Positions 21,401-30,779 of a stretch of DNA of 64,000 nucleotides are shown one piece after another. Under the pieces are notes generated by a model, which saw only the letters and a list, made by a program, of their open reading frames with translations, did no database searches and was not told the origin of the DNA. The first letter of the stretch is position 1. Each line of letters starts with the position of its first letter. The stretch covers positions 13,032,501 through 13,096,500 of the forward strand of contig NC_048539.1 in assembly GCF_902806685.2 (NCBI RefSeq), written 5' to 3'. The DNA comes from Maniola hyperantus (lineage: Eukaryota; Arthropoda; Insecta; Lepidoptera; Nymphalidae). Both the position numbers and the translations under genes were made by a program.

Positions 21401-23142
21401 AAGAAAGATGAGCCCCCAGCGAAGAGGCCCAACACAGTCCGCTCGGGAACCAACACAGTGACAAAGCTGGTTGAGAAAAAGAAGGCTCAGTTGGTTGTCA
21501 TCGCACATGATGTTGATCCTATTGAGGTATGTACACTTTTTTGTTCATTCCAAGTATTTAGGCTTACAGTGACCAATTAACATTGAGCTGTGCTGTGCTC
21601 AGCGAAGCTAACGTTCTAGTGCTATGTTTTTTTTTACAAGCGACATCGAGCTGTGCGACTGCGACAGCGCGACATGCATGCGACCAGTGCAAGCGAGATA
21701 GACGGAAGACTTCGAGATGGGCAATGCGATGACAAGCGAGCTAGCACGTATTGCATGATCATTGGTTTGGTTTTAAACACAGCACAGCAGAGTATAGCTC
21801 AGTGTTGATTGATCTTAAGTTCAGATATATGCTGCCCACACAGCTAGGCGGCAAGTTTCTAGTTTCAAGGGTATTTAAGTCTACATTTAACAACCATTGC
21901 ACAATGCTGGCAATCAACTAAAATAATTATAGAATAACTTGCAGAATAAGTTAGACTGCTGGTCTACCCAAGCTACTACAAATACAAACCATTAATATTT
22001 ATTGCCAAAATGATGTCAACAACTTTTCCTGAAACACCATGTGGGTGAAAAATATCGAGCTTTTTAACACTGATTGTCAAAATGTTTATAATCAATAAAT
22101 TTTTGTGGTCAGTGATAGCGGATTTCTTTATTTATTAACTTTGTTTTCAGTTAGTACTCTTCCTGCCCGCCCTGTGCCGTAAGATGGGCGTCCCATACTG
22201 TATCGTAAAAGGAAAGTCGCGCCTCGGAGCCCTGGTCCACAGGAAGACTTGCACGTGCTTAGCGCTCACACATGTTAGTATACTTAGTTTTATGATTCAC
22301 ATTCTATGGGGTATAAAATTATTACATGACAATACTTATGCTCGCGACTTCGTCCGCGTGGACTACACAAATTTCAAACCCCTATTTCACCCCCTTAGAG
22401 GTTGAATTTTCAAAAATTCTCTCTTAGCGGATGCCTACGTCATAATAGCTATCTGCATGCCAAATTTCAGCTCGATTCGTCTAGTAGTTTGAGCTGTGCG
22501 TTGATATTGCTCAATTTATCTCCACCAGGCAGCCTCACTGACCTTGTCACCCATCGAATGTTGATAATCTAGACGTCAGATGATGAAGCTTAAAGATGGT
22601 CATATGGTGATGATTTATTTGCTATCCAAATGCTATGAGGAAAACCCATTCTACCACCAATAAAGAATAATCTGAATATGACATCTATAGAGGCTAATAT
22701 GTCTCTGATCGCGACAAAAAACTCTCAGTTTGAGGCAGTGTCCTGTGCTATGCGGCACGTTTGACTAGTGGACTTGTCATATAGGAATAGTGATGCCAAA
22801 GTTCTTAAATAGTCTGAAGTGGTGACGAGTTAGCGTATACTTAAATCATAACTAGCTTTACGGAGCAACAGAATAACTTGAAATTGTCAAATTCGATATC
22901 CTTGCAGTATTTTTTTTTCTCAAACCCTTGTCTGTATTATTTTACACTTTTTTTTACAGGTGGAGTCTGGTGACAGAGCTTCCTTCTCGAAGGTGGTGGA
23001 AGCCATCAGGACGAACTTCAACGAGCGTTACGAGGAGCTCCGCAGACACTGGGGCGGCGGCGTGCTCGGCAACAAGTCCAACGCGCGTATTGCTAAGCTC
23101 GAGAAGGCCAAGGCGCGCGAGCTGGCGCAGAAACAGGGCTAG
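18492..23142 (+). CDS. RpL7A: 60S ribosomal protein L7A (eL8), complete, seven exons
   Basis: Exons are 18492-18506, 18934-19048, 19626-19775, 20579-20667, 21395-21526, 22151-22273 and 22960-23142. All introns are GT-AG, and the joined length of 807 nt gives 268 aa, the usual length for eL8. The N-terminus MVQKKPKKKVGKK is the basic extension. DLSRFVRWPKYIRIQRQ and KVPPPINQFT follow, then the L7Ae/L30e RNA-binding fold over roughly residues 115-220 (VTKLVEKKKAQLVVIAHDVD, PALCRKMGVPYCIVKGK, LGALVHRKTC) and a charged C-terminal helix ending LAQKQG. The protein binds rRNA in the large subunit, mainly in the cytoplasm after nucleolar assembly. Four introns carry C/D snoRNA genes or candidates. 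No frame damage is seen. The poly(A) signal starts three bases after the stop. Confidence 0.97.
19112..19187 (+). ncRNA. Box C/D snoRNA, U36 type, copy 1, in RpL7A intron 2
   Basis: The C box ATGATGT (19118-19124) and D box CTGA (19179-19182) are bracketed by a CCAA/TTGG terminal stem (19113-19116 with 19183-19186). A D'-like CTGA is at 19138-19141. Upstream of D, CGAGCTTTTTAAC (19165-19177) is exactly complementary to the conserved 18S rRNA sequence GTTAAAAAGCTCG. The fifth base before D pairs with the first A after GTT, the site methylated in human 18S rRNA (A668) under guidance of U36, which is also hosted in RPL7A introns. Family assignment rests on guide, boxes and host gene together. 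Confidence 0.88.
19840..20222 (+). repeat. Family A2 repeat interrupted by MITE H, RpL7A intron 3
   Basis: The A2 halves 19840-19921 (ATGCCCGCAACTTG to CAGATTTCAGCC) and 20171-20222 (TGATCTGTCCATCAG to GTTCAGTCAGCAAG) join into one continuous element when the insert is removed, as in the uninterrupted copies at 22337-22515 and 48016-48243. A2 is a Family A relative beginning CGCGACTTCGTCCGCGTGG and then ACTACACAAACTTCAAACC. Confidence 0.75.
19922..20170. mobile_element. MITE H, complete, inside RpL7A intron 3
   Basis: Near-perfect inverted repeats of about 80 bases: GTAGGGCGATTGTCTAAAAC on the left and GTTTTAGGCAATCACCCTAC on the right, continuing through CTGCATCAATCATTATTACA. A half copy is at about 30316-30490. 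Non-coding. It lies in a host intron without touching splice sites. Confidence 0.85.
20757..20938 (+). repeat. Family A repeat in RpL7A intron 4
   Basis: Plus-strand copy from TTTTTAAAAATCCCGTGG to ATTTATAATATTAGTATGGA, with all internal blocks. It lies just after exon 4 and is unrelated to the snoRNA further down the same intron. Confidence 0.85.
21258..21330 (+). ncRNA. Box C/D snoRNA, U24 type, in RpL7A intron 4
   Basis: C box ATGATGC (21266-21272), C'-like ATGAAGA (21294-21300) and D box CTGA (21319-21322). Immediately upstream of D, CCACCAAGATC (21307-21317) is the complement of the conserved 28S rRNA GATCTTGGTGG and matches the D-box guide of vertebrate U24, which is also encoded in an RPL7A intron. 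The D' box is degenerate (TCAGA), so the second U24 guide cannot be confirmed. The D box ends 72 bases before the 3' splice site, the usual distance for efficient intronic snoRNA processing. Confidence 0.85.
22002..22080 (+). ncRNA. Box C/D snoRNA, U36 type, copy 2, in RpL7A intron 5
   Basis: Paralogue of the copy in intron 2. C box ATGATGT (22010-22016), D' CTGA (22029-22032), D box CTGA (22070-22073) and the identical guide CGAGCTTTTTAAC (22056-22068) for 18S rRNA. The terminal stem pairs TTG-CAA (22002-22008) with TTG-CAA (22074-22080), with one mismatch. It ends 70 bases before the 3' splice site. From CATGTGGGTGAAAAATATCG to the D box the two copies are identical; they differ before D', so any D'-guided target may differ. 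Confidence 0.88.
22337..22515 (+). repeat. Family A2 repeat in RpL7A intron 6
   Basis: Uninterrupted A2 copy from CTCGCGACTTCGTCCGCGTG to GAGCTGTGCGTTGATA. Non-coding. Confidence 0.8.
22572..22685 (+). ncRNA. Candidate box C/D snoRNA in RpL7A intron 6, target unknown
   Basis: A perfect C box ATGATGA (22580-22586) and a D box CTGA (22672-22675) are held by a terminal stem GACGTCA (22572-22578) with TGACATC (22679-22685), one mismatch. A second perfect C-like motif, GTGATGA (22607-22613), could be a C' box, but no clear D' precedes it. At 114 nt it is long for a simple guide. The bases before D, CCAATAAAGAATAAT, do not match any rRNA stretch I know. It could be an orphan snoRNA, an unrecognised guide, or chance. 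Confidence 0.5.
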
Positions 23143-23145
23143 CCC

Positions 23146-23151
23146 AATAAA
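23146..23151 (+). terminator. Poly(A) signal of RpL7A
   Basis: AATAAA begins three bases after the TAG stop (23140-23142). The downstream TGCAGTTGTTTTATT is a plausible GU-rich element. The 3' UTR is therefore only about 25-35 bases, short even for a ribosomal protein gene. Confidence 0.85.
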
Positions 23152-23924
23152 ACCTTACTATTAAACTAATTGCAGTTGTTTTATTATAACCTAGTACTCG
23201 TACACCTGTATACTTATAAAAATCTTTATACATAAATCTGATAACTGCATCGAAATCGGTCAAATGGGAAGCTAGAATACGAATATGTAAAAGATTACGA
23301 TATAGTCCCTGATAAGAACCACCATAGTACTTCCAACTTTGAGAACCACACAGTAGGTACAGCGACATCTATTAAAGATCTTGTGAATTAATAAACAAAT
23401 TCTAGCGGGAGCTAGTCCTACCTTATGAAACTGGCGAATTTAAAAATGCGAGTCTTGTGGAAACGCCATCTAGTTCGCGTACGCAATGGTAGTAAAATTT
23501 ATAGTTTTTTTTTCTTCATATATTTACTAGTATGCTAACTAGATGGCGCTTTACCATGACTTCCTTGTATTAGGGTTCCGTACCAAGGAATCTTTATAGG
23601 ATTATCAGTCGTCACACACCGGTGTCAGAATGAAACCTACGTTGAGTCATGAGTGGATTCTAGAAGATTTGTGTGTGGTGTGTATTGCATGCTTTTCCTG
23701 CTTCTTTAGTAATGGCAATGCGGGCGGTGCATACCGCATCCTTCAAGATCCCATCTGTTTTGCTTTTGGCAGATTATAGCGAATTAAGCTTGTGGTTCCT
23801 TGTATATTCTTCTGCAAAGTAACGCCTGCTTCTGTCCAACAATAAATACACTTTGCTCAAAAGTGTTTTATCCGTAACCGCAACGCAACTTTTAACCGCC
23901 TGTCATGCAACGGGACCATAAAGT
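23152..23924. other. Non-coding stretch downstream of RpL7A
   Basis: No gene seen. GCCATCTAGTT near 23467 and AACTAGATGGC near 23537 form an inverted pair about 70 bases apart, possibly a short MITE. A TTAGGGTTCCGTACC scrap of Family B lies at about 23570. Confidence 0.45.
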
Positions 23925-24125
23925 CAAAGTCAAAGTCAAATGATTTATTCAAAATAGGTAATTAATAACTCTTTTTGATGGTCAGATGTTGGATTTCTAA
24001 GATATAGTGGTGATAATTATTACGCAAACTTAAAACTAAAGCTACGAGGGTTCCAAACGCGCCCAAGTCTGAGAAGAGCCCACAACAAACTCAGCCGGGT
24101 ATTCTTTTTATTATCACCACTTTAC
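23925..24125 (-). mobile_element. CR1-like LINE 3' end
   Basis: On the minus strand the sequence ends TTTGAATAAATCATTTGAC followed by TTTGACTTTGACTTT. A poly(A)-like motif followed by short tandem repeats is typical of CR1-type lepidopteran LINEs. It is strongly 5'-truncated with no coding part left. Bases inward include GGGTATTCTTTTTATTATCA (plus strand). Confidence 0.7.
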
Positions 24126-24659
24126 AAAATTATTGAAAAACATAGCCATCTTATGCCTGATTCCCACGGTACCTATGTGATTGTGCGGACTATGACCCAC
24201 GCCTGGATGACGACAATGACGACTTGTCTGCGCTGCCAAGGACGATACTCTTCCCAGCCACGCGACGGTGGATTTCGGTGCGGGCTGGTTCGCGTCTCAC
24301 GCACCGGGGAAGTCGGTCTTAAAATTTCAATTGACATAAAACAATAATTATTGTACCAACCATTTTACTGCATGATAGCATCAAGGGGTTTTATACCAGA
24401 TAGCATGGTTTGTAGGAATTGCAGCCCTAGGGGAAATAATGTCGTGCCGGCGAGAAAATTACACGAGTGTTAATGGCATGTTCTACTAATTACGAGTTTT
24501 TGTAATTCCTATATTGTACCAACCTACTATAATTTTATTAATATGATGAATGTGTTAAAGGGGTAAAGTATGTAGGTACCTAGTTTTTAAGGAAAATAGT
24601 GTTTTTTATGCCCCAATTTTAAATGGGGCCAACCTGACGATACATCCTTTTTTTAAAAA
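24126..24659. other. Non-coding stretch
   Basis: No gene recognised. The open frame at 24153-24347 lacks splice, promoter or composition support. Confidence 0.4.
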
Positions 24660-24806
24660 TAGACTATTAGCCATGCTAAATTAGGATTAATATCTAAGCG
24701 TTAAGTTTGTGCTAGGAGTAGGTACGACAATAGTGCAACCGGTGGGATTCAAACCGCCGACTTTTCGGAATGCAGTCCGCTCCCCAACCGTTGAGCTATT
24801 GAGGGT
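24660..24806 (-). mobile_element. SINE-1, minus-strand copy
   Basis: Reverse orientation of the tRNA-Phe-like SINE: GGGATTCAAACC is the complement of its B box, TTGAGCTATTGAG of the A-box region, and ATTAGCCATGCTAAAT of its 3' tail. Confidence 0.75.
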
Positions 24807-25268
24807 CTCTTTTTCAATTAAAAAAGAATTATTGAAATCGGTTCAGAGTTTAAGGAGTTATATCGGTTCAGATTTGTCGGAGGCAGTTTAACGGAGTTGA
24901 CGGACTTGATAGAGTAATATCGCCAAAATTAAAAATAGACTTGCAAATTAAAATAAAATTCACCGAGCGAAGCAAGCGTCAATTCCATTGTTACAATGAA
25001 AAAATTAAAACAAGGTTCAGGTCGCTGATGGTGTGATGTTTTATAATAATTTTCAATTACCATACCCTTCGAACCGTAAAAGTAACCCTTACTTTAATCA
25101 AATTAGCGTCGATAAACGAGTGAACACGCTGGAAGGGGGTGGGAATGTAAATGTTGTGTCACGTCACAGTTCATTATGCTTCAGTTAAGGCAATTACACT
25201 GAACTCCGCGAATAAACTAACTATAGGTACTTAGGTATTAAACTGTAAATTAAACTTAGGTTCCTGTG

Positions 25269-25464
25269 TATAGTTCTTGCATTTCACGAGGTCGAGTGGC
25301 TTATTGTTAAGTTGTATCGGTATAAGTAAGGTACAGTAAATGTGTACGTTTGCGAGCGCTTGCTCGCGGCTGATTGGTCCGACATGCACCCACACTTACA
25401 CAATGCCCTTGTATACGACGTAACCACAAGTAAAGTTCACTCGCCTTCGTGAATTGTAAGACTG
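25269..25464. mobile_element. MITE E, copy 2
   Basis: TAGTTCTTGCATTTCACGAG (left) faces CTTCGTGAATTGTAAGACT (right). The interior shares AAGTTGTATCGGTATAAGTA, GGTCCGACATGCAC and ACGTAACCACAAGTAAAGT with the copy at 14064-14269. The tips have diverged more than the interior. Confidence 0.75.
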
Positions 25465-26270
25465 GCTCACCAGTTTGGCGAGAGACAAACAATGTACATA
25501 TCTGGTATACGCTTATTATAAATAAATTAAAAAAAAAGAACTTCCGGTAGGTACCTACAGGACCAGCGGGGTTATTCGCTAACTCAGTGTCTAAAACTGA
25601 ATGATATATATAGCCACCGAGCTCATTTGACATTGGTTAGTTCTACATTTTTCTCTAAAGAATCAGTACACTTAATAACAATTAATGTGGCTCGGCCGAG
25701 TCCTAAACAATAACATAACATACAATTTAGACATTTAATTTAGAGATGCACCTGCGTTTCCGTGTATCTGTACCCTAGGGGGGATTTTAATGGAGTATAA
25801 ACTGAATAACCTGTTAACTTTGGTAGGACTTTGAAAAACATTCGCCTCCTAATTTTTAGATCGAACTGCTAGGATATGTAACGCCCTTCCAGCATCAGTT
25901 TTCCCTCCAATTTTAATATGGGTACCTTCAAGTCAAGAGTGAATAGTATAGGCCTCTTCTAGGCAAGCGCGCTTCAATTTAGGCTGCATCATTACTTGCC
26001 AGCAGGTCTGATTCCAGCCAAGCGCCAGTCTTTAAATAAAATTTAAAAACCGGACTGAATTGAGAACCACCTTCTTTTTAGAAGTCGGTTAAAAAGCACG
26101 GCGGATCGCGGCGCGCTTCGACAGTCGACACACAGGGTGCCTTAGTTAAACTAAAAGTAAATAAAAAACTAAAACCCGCCGTACCTCGGTTCTACGGGTG
26201 TGCTTTGCGCTTTAGACCACCACAGAGAGATACCACACCACATGACCTATCAAAATACTCATCTTTCTAT
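25465..26270. other. Non-coding stretch
   Basis: No gene recognised. The open frame on the minus strand at 25307-25633 is mostly MITE E sequence. Confidence 0.4.
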
Positions 26271-26271
26271 T

Positions 26272-26599
26272 CTACCTTAGAGCTAGCGCGCACCACGGTC
26301 CGTACTTTTTTCCCCGCAAAATCTGTGCACTATGAACTAGGTACATAGAAGCGCGCGTACTTTAAGCTTACCTAGTTTTAATTTTTTTAATTTGTAACAT
26401 TTGGTTTGTATGATTTGCTTTTTTTTTTTTTTTTGTATTTTCTTGTTTTGTGAGCTGAATAAACTTTTATTTATTTATTTATTTATTTATTTTACTGCGC
26501 AATTAATTCCACACTGGATTTTGATAGATTTAAATTAAACCGACTTTAAAACACATCGCAACTCGTCGGACCGTGGTGCGCTCTAGCTCTAAGGGTAGA
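26272..26599. mobile_element. MITE F with GAGCTAGCGCGCACCACGG inverted repeats
   Basis: CTACCTTAGAGCTAGCGCGC at the left is mirrored by GCGCTCTAGCTCTAAGGGTAG-type sequence at the right, both with CACCACGGTCCG inwards. The interior has a T-run (26421-26434) and a (TTTA)n run (about 26465-26495), suggesting a LINE or SINE tail inserted inside. Confidence 0.7.
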
Positions 26600-26863
26600 T
26601 ATTCATGGGAATAGCCTCTTTCCAATTAAGCTAGGCACTACGAGGTGAAGAGGTAGGTAAGCTGTAAAACTCTAATTTCCACATGCCGTGGCGAGGAATA
26701 GGCAAGGTGGTAGCGCGCACTACACGAGTTACCCTTTGTCTTCTGCATGCAGCTTGCGTACAAAGGGCGGAGTAGGGAAGCCATAACACTCTGAAACTAA
26801 GTACATTGACTGGGCAATCTATACAATAAGCACATAGATGAGCGATACAGAGGATATATTTAG

Positions 26864-27007
26864 GTACAGTACGCGGCAGAAGCATTGTCTCTGTCGTTGA
26901 GACCGACAAAACGTCATATAGGTATGAGTGACAGAGACAACGCTCTACAAAGCCGAAATGTCATTCTAAAGGCTGATGTAAGTACATTACTTTCTGCCGC
27001 GTACTGC
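26864..27007. mobile_element. MITE G, complete copy
   Basis: Terminal inverted repeats GTACAGTACGCGGCAGAA and TTCTGCCGCGTACTG. Just inside is a second hairpin, TTGTCTCTGTC with GACAGAGACAACG. A partial copy at 34095-34230 keeps the inner hairpin and right side but has worn ends. Confidence 0.8.
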
Positions 27008-27684
27008 ACAAAGCTTCGCTTTTATCGGGTATTCCACAATACGTTACGTAGAGCTTTTACTCTAATCCGTAGATAAGTATGTACTACTTTAATTAGTATG
27101 AAAAATGCGATAGGCTGTATGACTGTTTGCCAGCTTTTCATGGCCTATCCATTCAACCAATTTTGATGAACTTTGGTACAGAGATAGCTTGCATCCCAGG
27201 GAAGGACATAGATTTTTTTGTCTATGTCGTTCGACTTTCCATTCCACAAACATCTGATAATAATTCTGTAAAGTAACCTAAGAATCGAAATCTCGTTCTC
27301 TTGGTCGAGTTGTAAGCGGAAGGATCTGGGAACCCATCGCATTATTATCCCTGGCATTATTTCATTAATGCGAAGGAGTCATGAACCCCAGCAATGAGGA
27401 ATACGAATATAAAGAAAGATCTTGATTCAAGATAATCTTGAATTTTCCTTTCGTCGCTCGTATTTAGAGAATATCCTACTAATGCCAGTAGTCTGGCTAC
27501 CCTGTCTACGTGACCCTCTCTCCTGCCTGGCTGGCGGGCATGCCGTATGTGGAGGCGTATTAAGATAGCTGCAGGGCTGAAGCGTGCGGTGTGTGCAAAA
27601 TAATATTCCTAGACAACCTTTTTAAACTGCAACCTCCTTTGCTTAGTCATAAACAAAAAAGTATCGGTAGATCTTTGAAAAAAA

Positions 27685-27826
27685 ATCGGGGTATGTATAT
27701 GGCGGGGGGTCGCCCCGCACAACCGCGCACCCGTCCCGCGCTCGCCCGCACCGGGTTAGCGCGGGGCTGTGCGGGTGTGCGGGGCGTTCCCTCCCTGATT
27801 GCCATCTCGACCTGTCGCTTACTATA
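27685..27826. mobile_element. GC-rich foldback element, copy 2
   Basis: Left GGGGGGTCGCCCCGCAC; right GTGCGGGGCGTTCCCTCC, then GATTGCCATCTCGACCTGTC. The central loop is GCACCGGGTTAGCGCGGG. GC content is far above the surroundings. Overlapping open frames on both strands here are repeat artefacts. Confidence 0.8.
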
Positions 27827-27959
27827 AACATTTATGGCTGGCACAAAAAAATACTGTTTACTGTCAGATATAAAATTAAAAAAAAAATACATGGAGGAGA
27901 TTTAGGAAAGGTTTTAATGATATAGTGCTGGAAGTGAAAATTGTCCCTAATTAGAGTAT

Positions 27960-28316
27960 ACATAACAAGCGGTTTAAATTGTTGAACCGGGAACGGCCCT
28001 CTCTACGCACGCGCCACCACGAAAAATAACAGGTACAGACGTTCCTTCACTCAGTCGCGAAATATCGAGGGGAAAACGCGCACGCGTTAGCCTGAAAAAG
28101 ATTATGACCATTGCCATTTTTTTTCTTTATAAATTAAAAATATGAAACGTCACGCCGCCCCGCCAATTGATGATTTCAAAAATGGAATCTGAAGCGTTCC
28201 GCGTGAAAATAAGATGGCGTGCACACTGCGGCTGAATTTTCAGGATCTGTGAGACGTATTGACTTTTCGTGTTTTGTTTAGTGATAATTTGTGATAGCAA
28301 GTGATGCCAAGTGGAT
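27960..28316 (+). promoter_or_regulatory. Possible promoter and 5' UTR of an unidentified gene
   Basis: This stretch is richer in CpG than its surroundings (CACGCGCCACC, GTCGCGAAATATCG, AACGCGCACGCG, ACGCCGCCCCGCC) and includes an arthropod initiator-like TCACTCAGTCG near 28046. It ends in a non-repetitive leader (TTTTGTTTAGTGATAATTTG) before the candidate first exon at 28317. No TATA box. Promoter identity is inferred from composition and from the following donor site only. Confidence 0.35.
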
Positions 28317-28376
28317 ATGGGTGTGATAATGACAACTGTTTACGAGATTGGATTGCACTTTGTATCGGATTTTGTG
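28317..28376 (+). CDS. Candidate first coding exon of an unidentified gene
   Basis: ATG at 28317 opens a 60-base frame, MGVIMTTVYEIGLHFVSDFV, ending exactly at a strong donor (TTTGTG|GTAAGG) in phase 0. An upstream ATG at 28304 opens another frame (MPSGYGCDNDN...) that would leave phase 1; the 28317 start has the better G at +4. The stretch is not part of any repeat family seen here. The next exon candidate in phase is 40422-40479. No family recognised, and the rest of the gene is not visible. Confidence 0.33.
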
Positions 28377-28772
28377 GTAAGGGGATAGTTTAAAAAATAT
28401 ATTGATTTATTCGTAATAATGTGCAACAGACTTAAGAATGATTCTATTATTGAATTTTTATCACCATTAGATATCTATGGCCCATCATCCTACACGTTGG
28501 AAACACGTGTTTTATGTTTTTTTTGGTTATTTTTTATTTTTATTAAGCAAATAATAAATTGTAAGTAAGTATTTGATTGAAATCTTGCGACGAATTTGTT
28601 TTTCTACTGTACCAATTCTCATGAAACGTCGAATATTCATTTCATTTCTATGACAATGCAACATTAGGTATATTAATGTAGACTTCGTATTATAACTCCT
28701 CAATCTTGGGTAAGTTATGAGGACAAAAAGTTTTTTTATTTAAGTTTTAGATTGATTTACTTATTTCTTTTT

Positions 28773-29070
28773 AGGGTTCCGTACCCCCAGAAAATAAGGA
28801 CCCCTTAAAGGATCATTATGTTGTCTGTCCGTCTATGTCTAGATTCTAAAATTACCCCTTCAAGGTAAATAAAACCTATACGGTACGTAGGTACTTCCCA
28901 TTAACCTAGAATCATGAACGGCAGGTAGGAATGTCTTATAGCACAAGTAAATGGAAAAATCCAAAAACCATGATTTTGCGGGTAGGAAAAAAATATTAAA
29001 AGGTGTTGTTTCTTGTACGATGGAACGGAACCCTTCGTGTGCGAGCCCGTCTCGTACTTGACCGGTTTTA
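28773..29070 (-). repeat. Family B repeat (GGGTTCCGTACC type)
   Basis: Minus-strand copy: AGGGTTCCGTACCC at one end, GTTGTCTGTCCGTC, CCTAGAATCATGAACGGCAG in the middle, and CACTTGGCCGG-like sequence at the far end (here GTACTTGACCGGTTTT). A non-coding element found in many copies in Lepidoptera. Other copies: 34286-34836, 42596-43006 and 62470-62885. Confidence 0.7.
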
Positions 29071-29247
29071 TTTGTAACTGGTTCCACGGCTCTGGGTTCT
29101 ATCATAAATTGTAATAACTAGGCTCATATTAAATAGTTATCCCGCTTCCTCTCATTAGCTTGCGAATCGAATAAAATAGGTTAAGTATCGACCTTATTAA
29201 AAACGTTATGCAAATCGATACATATAAACTTTACATAAACAGTAACA

Positions 29248-29412
29248 GTACGCGACAGGTCGAGATGGCAATTAAGGCAATCGAGGTATAAGCGGTGGTG
29301 ACGCCCCGCACACCCGCACTTTCCGCGTGTTATCCCGCACCGGGTTAGTGCGGGGGCTGTGCGGGTGTACGGGGCGTACCCACCCCAATTGCTATCTCGA
29401 CCTGTCGCGTAC
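29248..29412. mobile_element. GC-rich foldback element, copy 3 (best preserved)
   Basis: Perfect outer ends GTACGCGACAGGTCGAGATG and CATCTCGACCTGTCGCGTAC-like (here CTATCTCGACCTGTCGCGTAC with one change). Inner arms are CGCCCCGCACACCCGCAC and GTGCGGGTGTACGGGGCG, and the centre is GCACCGGGTTAGTGCGGG. About 165 bases; non-coding. Confidence 0.85.
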
Positions 29413-29850
29413 TATACCTATTACCTAGTAGCTGTATTATTTTAATTTTGTAAGTTTTATTAAAAGTTAAAACAGTATTACAGATTTGGTCAACTTATAT
29501 TACTTTTAAATGTTTTATAGCGCCTGTAACTTTAATAAATAATAATGCATACAAAACAATTAGTAAAGTCTGTTCGCTGACTTAGTGTCGCTACACCCGC
29601 AGGCACACTTAATATTTTGCTTTTATTATGTTATTTTTCACTGCATTTGATAAATAAATATTTTACTATTCTAAGAATAAAACAGAATACTATATTATTC
29701 TTACAGTTATTGTAATAAAATACGAATATAAGTAATAAACACAAGTAGGGTAGCGACACTATGTTGTTAGTTCATAGCATTATTGCCGCAGGCACTAAAA
29801 ACTGTTCATACTTAAAAAAAAAAAAGAATATTAGCCATGTAAATTATGAC
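29413..29850. other. Non-coding stretch
   Basis: No gene or repeat recognised. A phrase with TAGTGTCGCTACACCCGCAG near 29584 is loosely mirrored by GGTAGCGACACTATG near 29749, so this may be a worn foldback of about 200 bases. Confidence 0.4.
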
Positions 29851-29857
29851 CGACAAG

Positions 29858-30260
29858 CTGATGCCCGCGACGTCATCCGCGTAGAATTAAGTTTTCAAAA
29901 AATCCCGTGGGAACTCTTTTATTTTCCGGGATAAAAAGTAGCCTATGTCACTCATCTATACCCGTTCAAAAAATCACGTCAGTCCGTTTCACCGTTGCGA
30001 CGTGATTGAAGGACAAACCAACAAACAAAGACACTTTCGCATTTATAATAAGGGTACTGATTATTTGCTAGTTTTTTATAAATTAAATTATTTACAGCTC
30101 CATGAAAACATTTCATTACTTACTAGATGATGCCCGTGATTTCATACTTATGGATTAATGTTTTAAAGAAAATCATATGGGAACTCTTTGATTTTCCGGG
30201 ATGATAAGTGATTATTGTATCCATCTCCAAGGATGGAAGCTATCTCCGTATCGAATTCGT
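29858..30260 (+). repeat. Two Family A repeats in tandem
   Basis: The first copy (29858-30055) runs from GATGCCCGCGACGTCATC to CGCATTTATAATAAGGGTA. A second, shortened copy (about 30125-30260) begins GATGATGCCCGTGATTTC. Confidence 0.75.
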
Positions 30261-30315
30261 CAACGAATAAACTTTGGTGAATACCTATTTTTATTTTGTA
30301 GTTACAGAGAAAAGT

Positions 30316-30777
30316 TTACCTGTAGGGCGATTGTCTAAAACCTGCATCAATCATTATTACAATCTCAATTGTTCTGATTAGCTGAATTTGTGCGATTCTT
30401 GTTGCAACAATGCACTGTAGCCAATAGTGAGCGAGCGTTAACCAATCAGAGATGATTGCGATCGTGACATTGTAGCTGTCAAACAACCGCGGTAGGGCCC
30501 CAGTATACTGATGGTATTCGAGTGTCGAAAATCTTCCACATTATAGTAAACTCGATCTTAACTGCCTTTTTTAAAGCTGAAGTTTGTCTACACATAATAT
30601 ATAGCCAGCACTGTTGAAAAGCAAACGTTGCGAAATTAAAATCAGTGACATTGAATTTTTGACTTCAATTCAAGTTAGTAGGTACTTTAGGTCCATTTTA
30701 CTTTGACGGTATTGTGTTTCGTCTCTCGAATTCTAGCAACGTTTGGTGAGACGTAAAATCTTAAACTAAGCGTAGTA
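30316..30777. mobile_element. MITE H half copy fused to a left-truncated MITE D
   Basis: About 30316-30485 matches the left and central part of MITE H (GTAGGGCGATTGTCTAAAAC start) and lacks its right arm. From about 30511 the sequence matches MITE D, lacking the left tip but keeping the right tip (GGTGAGACGTAAAATCTT). The junction region is CCGCGGTAGGGCCCCAGTAT. Confidence 0.65.
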
Positions 30778-30779
30778 TA

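Noticed and set aside
27591..27892. Overlapping frames on both strands encoding Arg/Pro/Ala-rich peptides
   Set aside because: Produced by the GC-rich foldback element. The sequence recurs at 29248 and 48280 without conserved frames.
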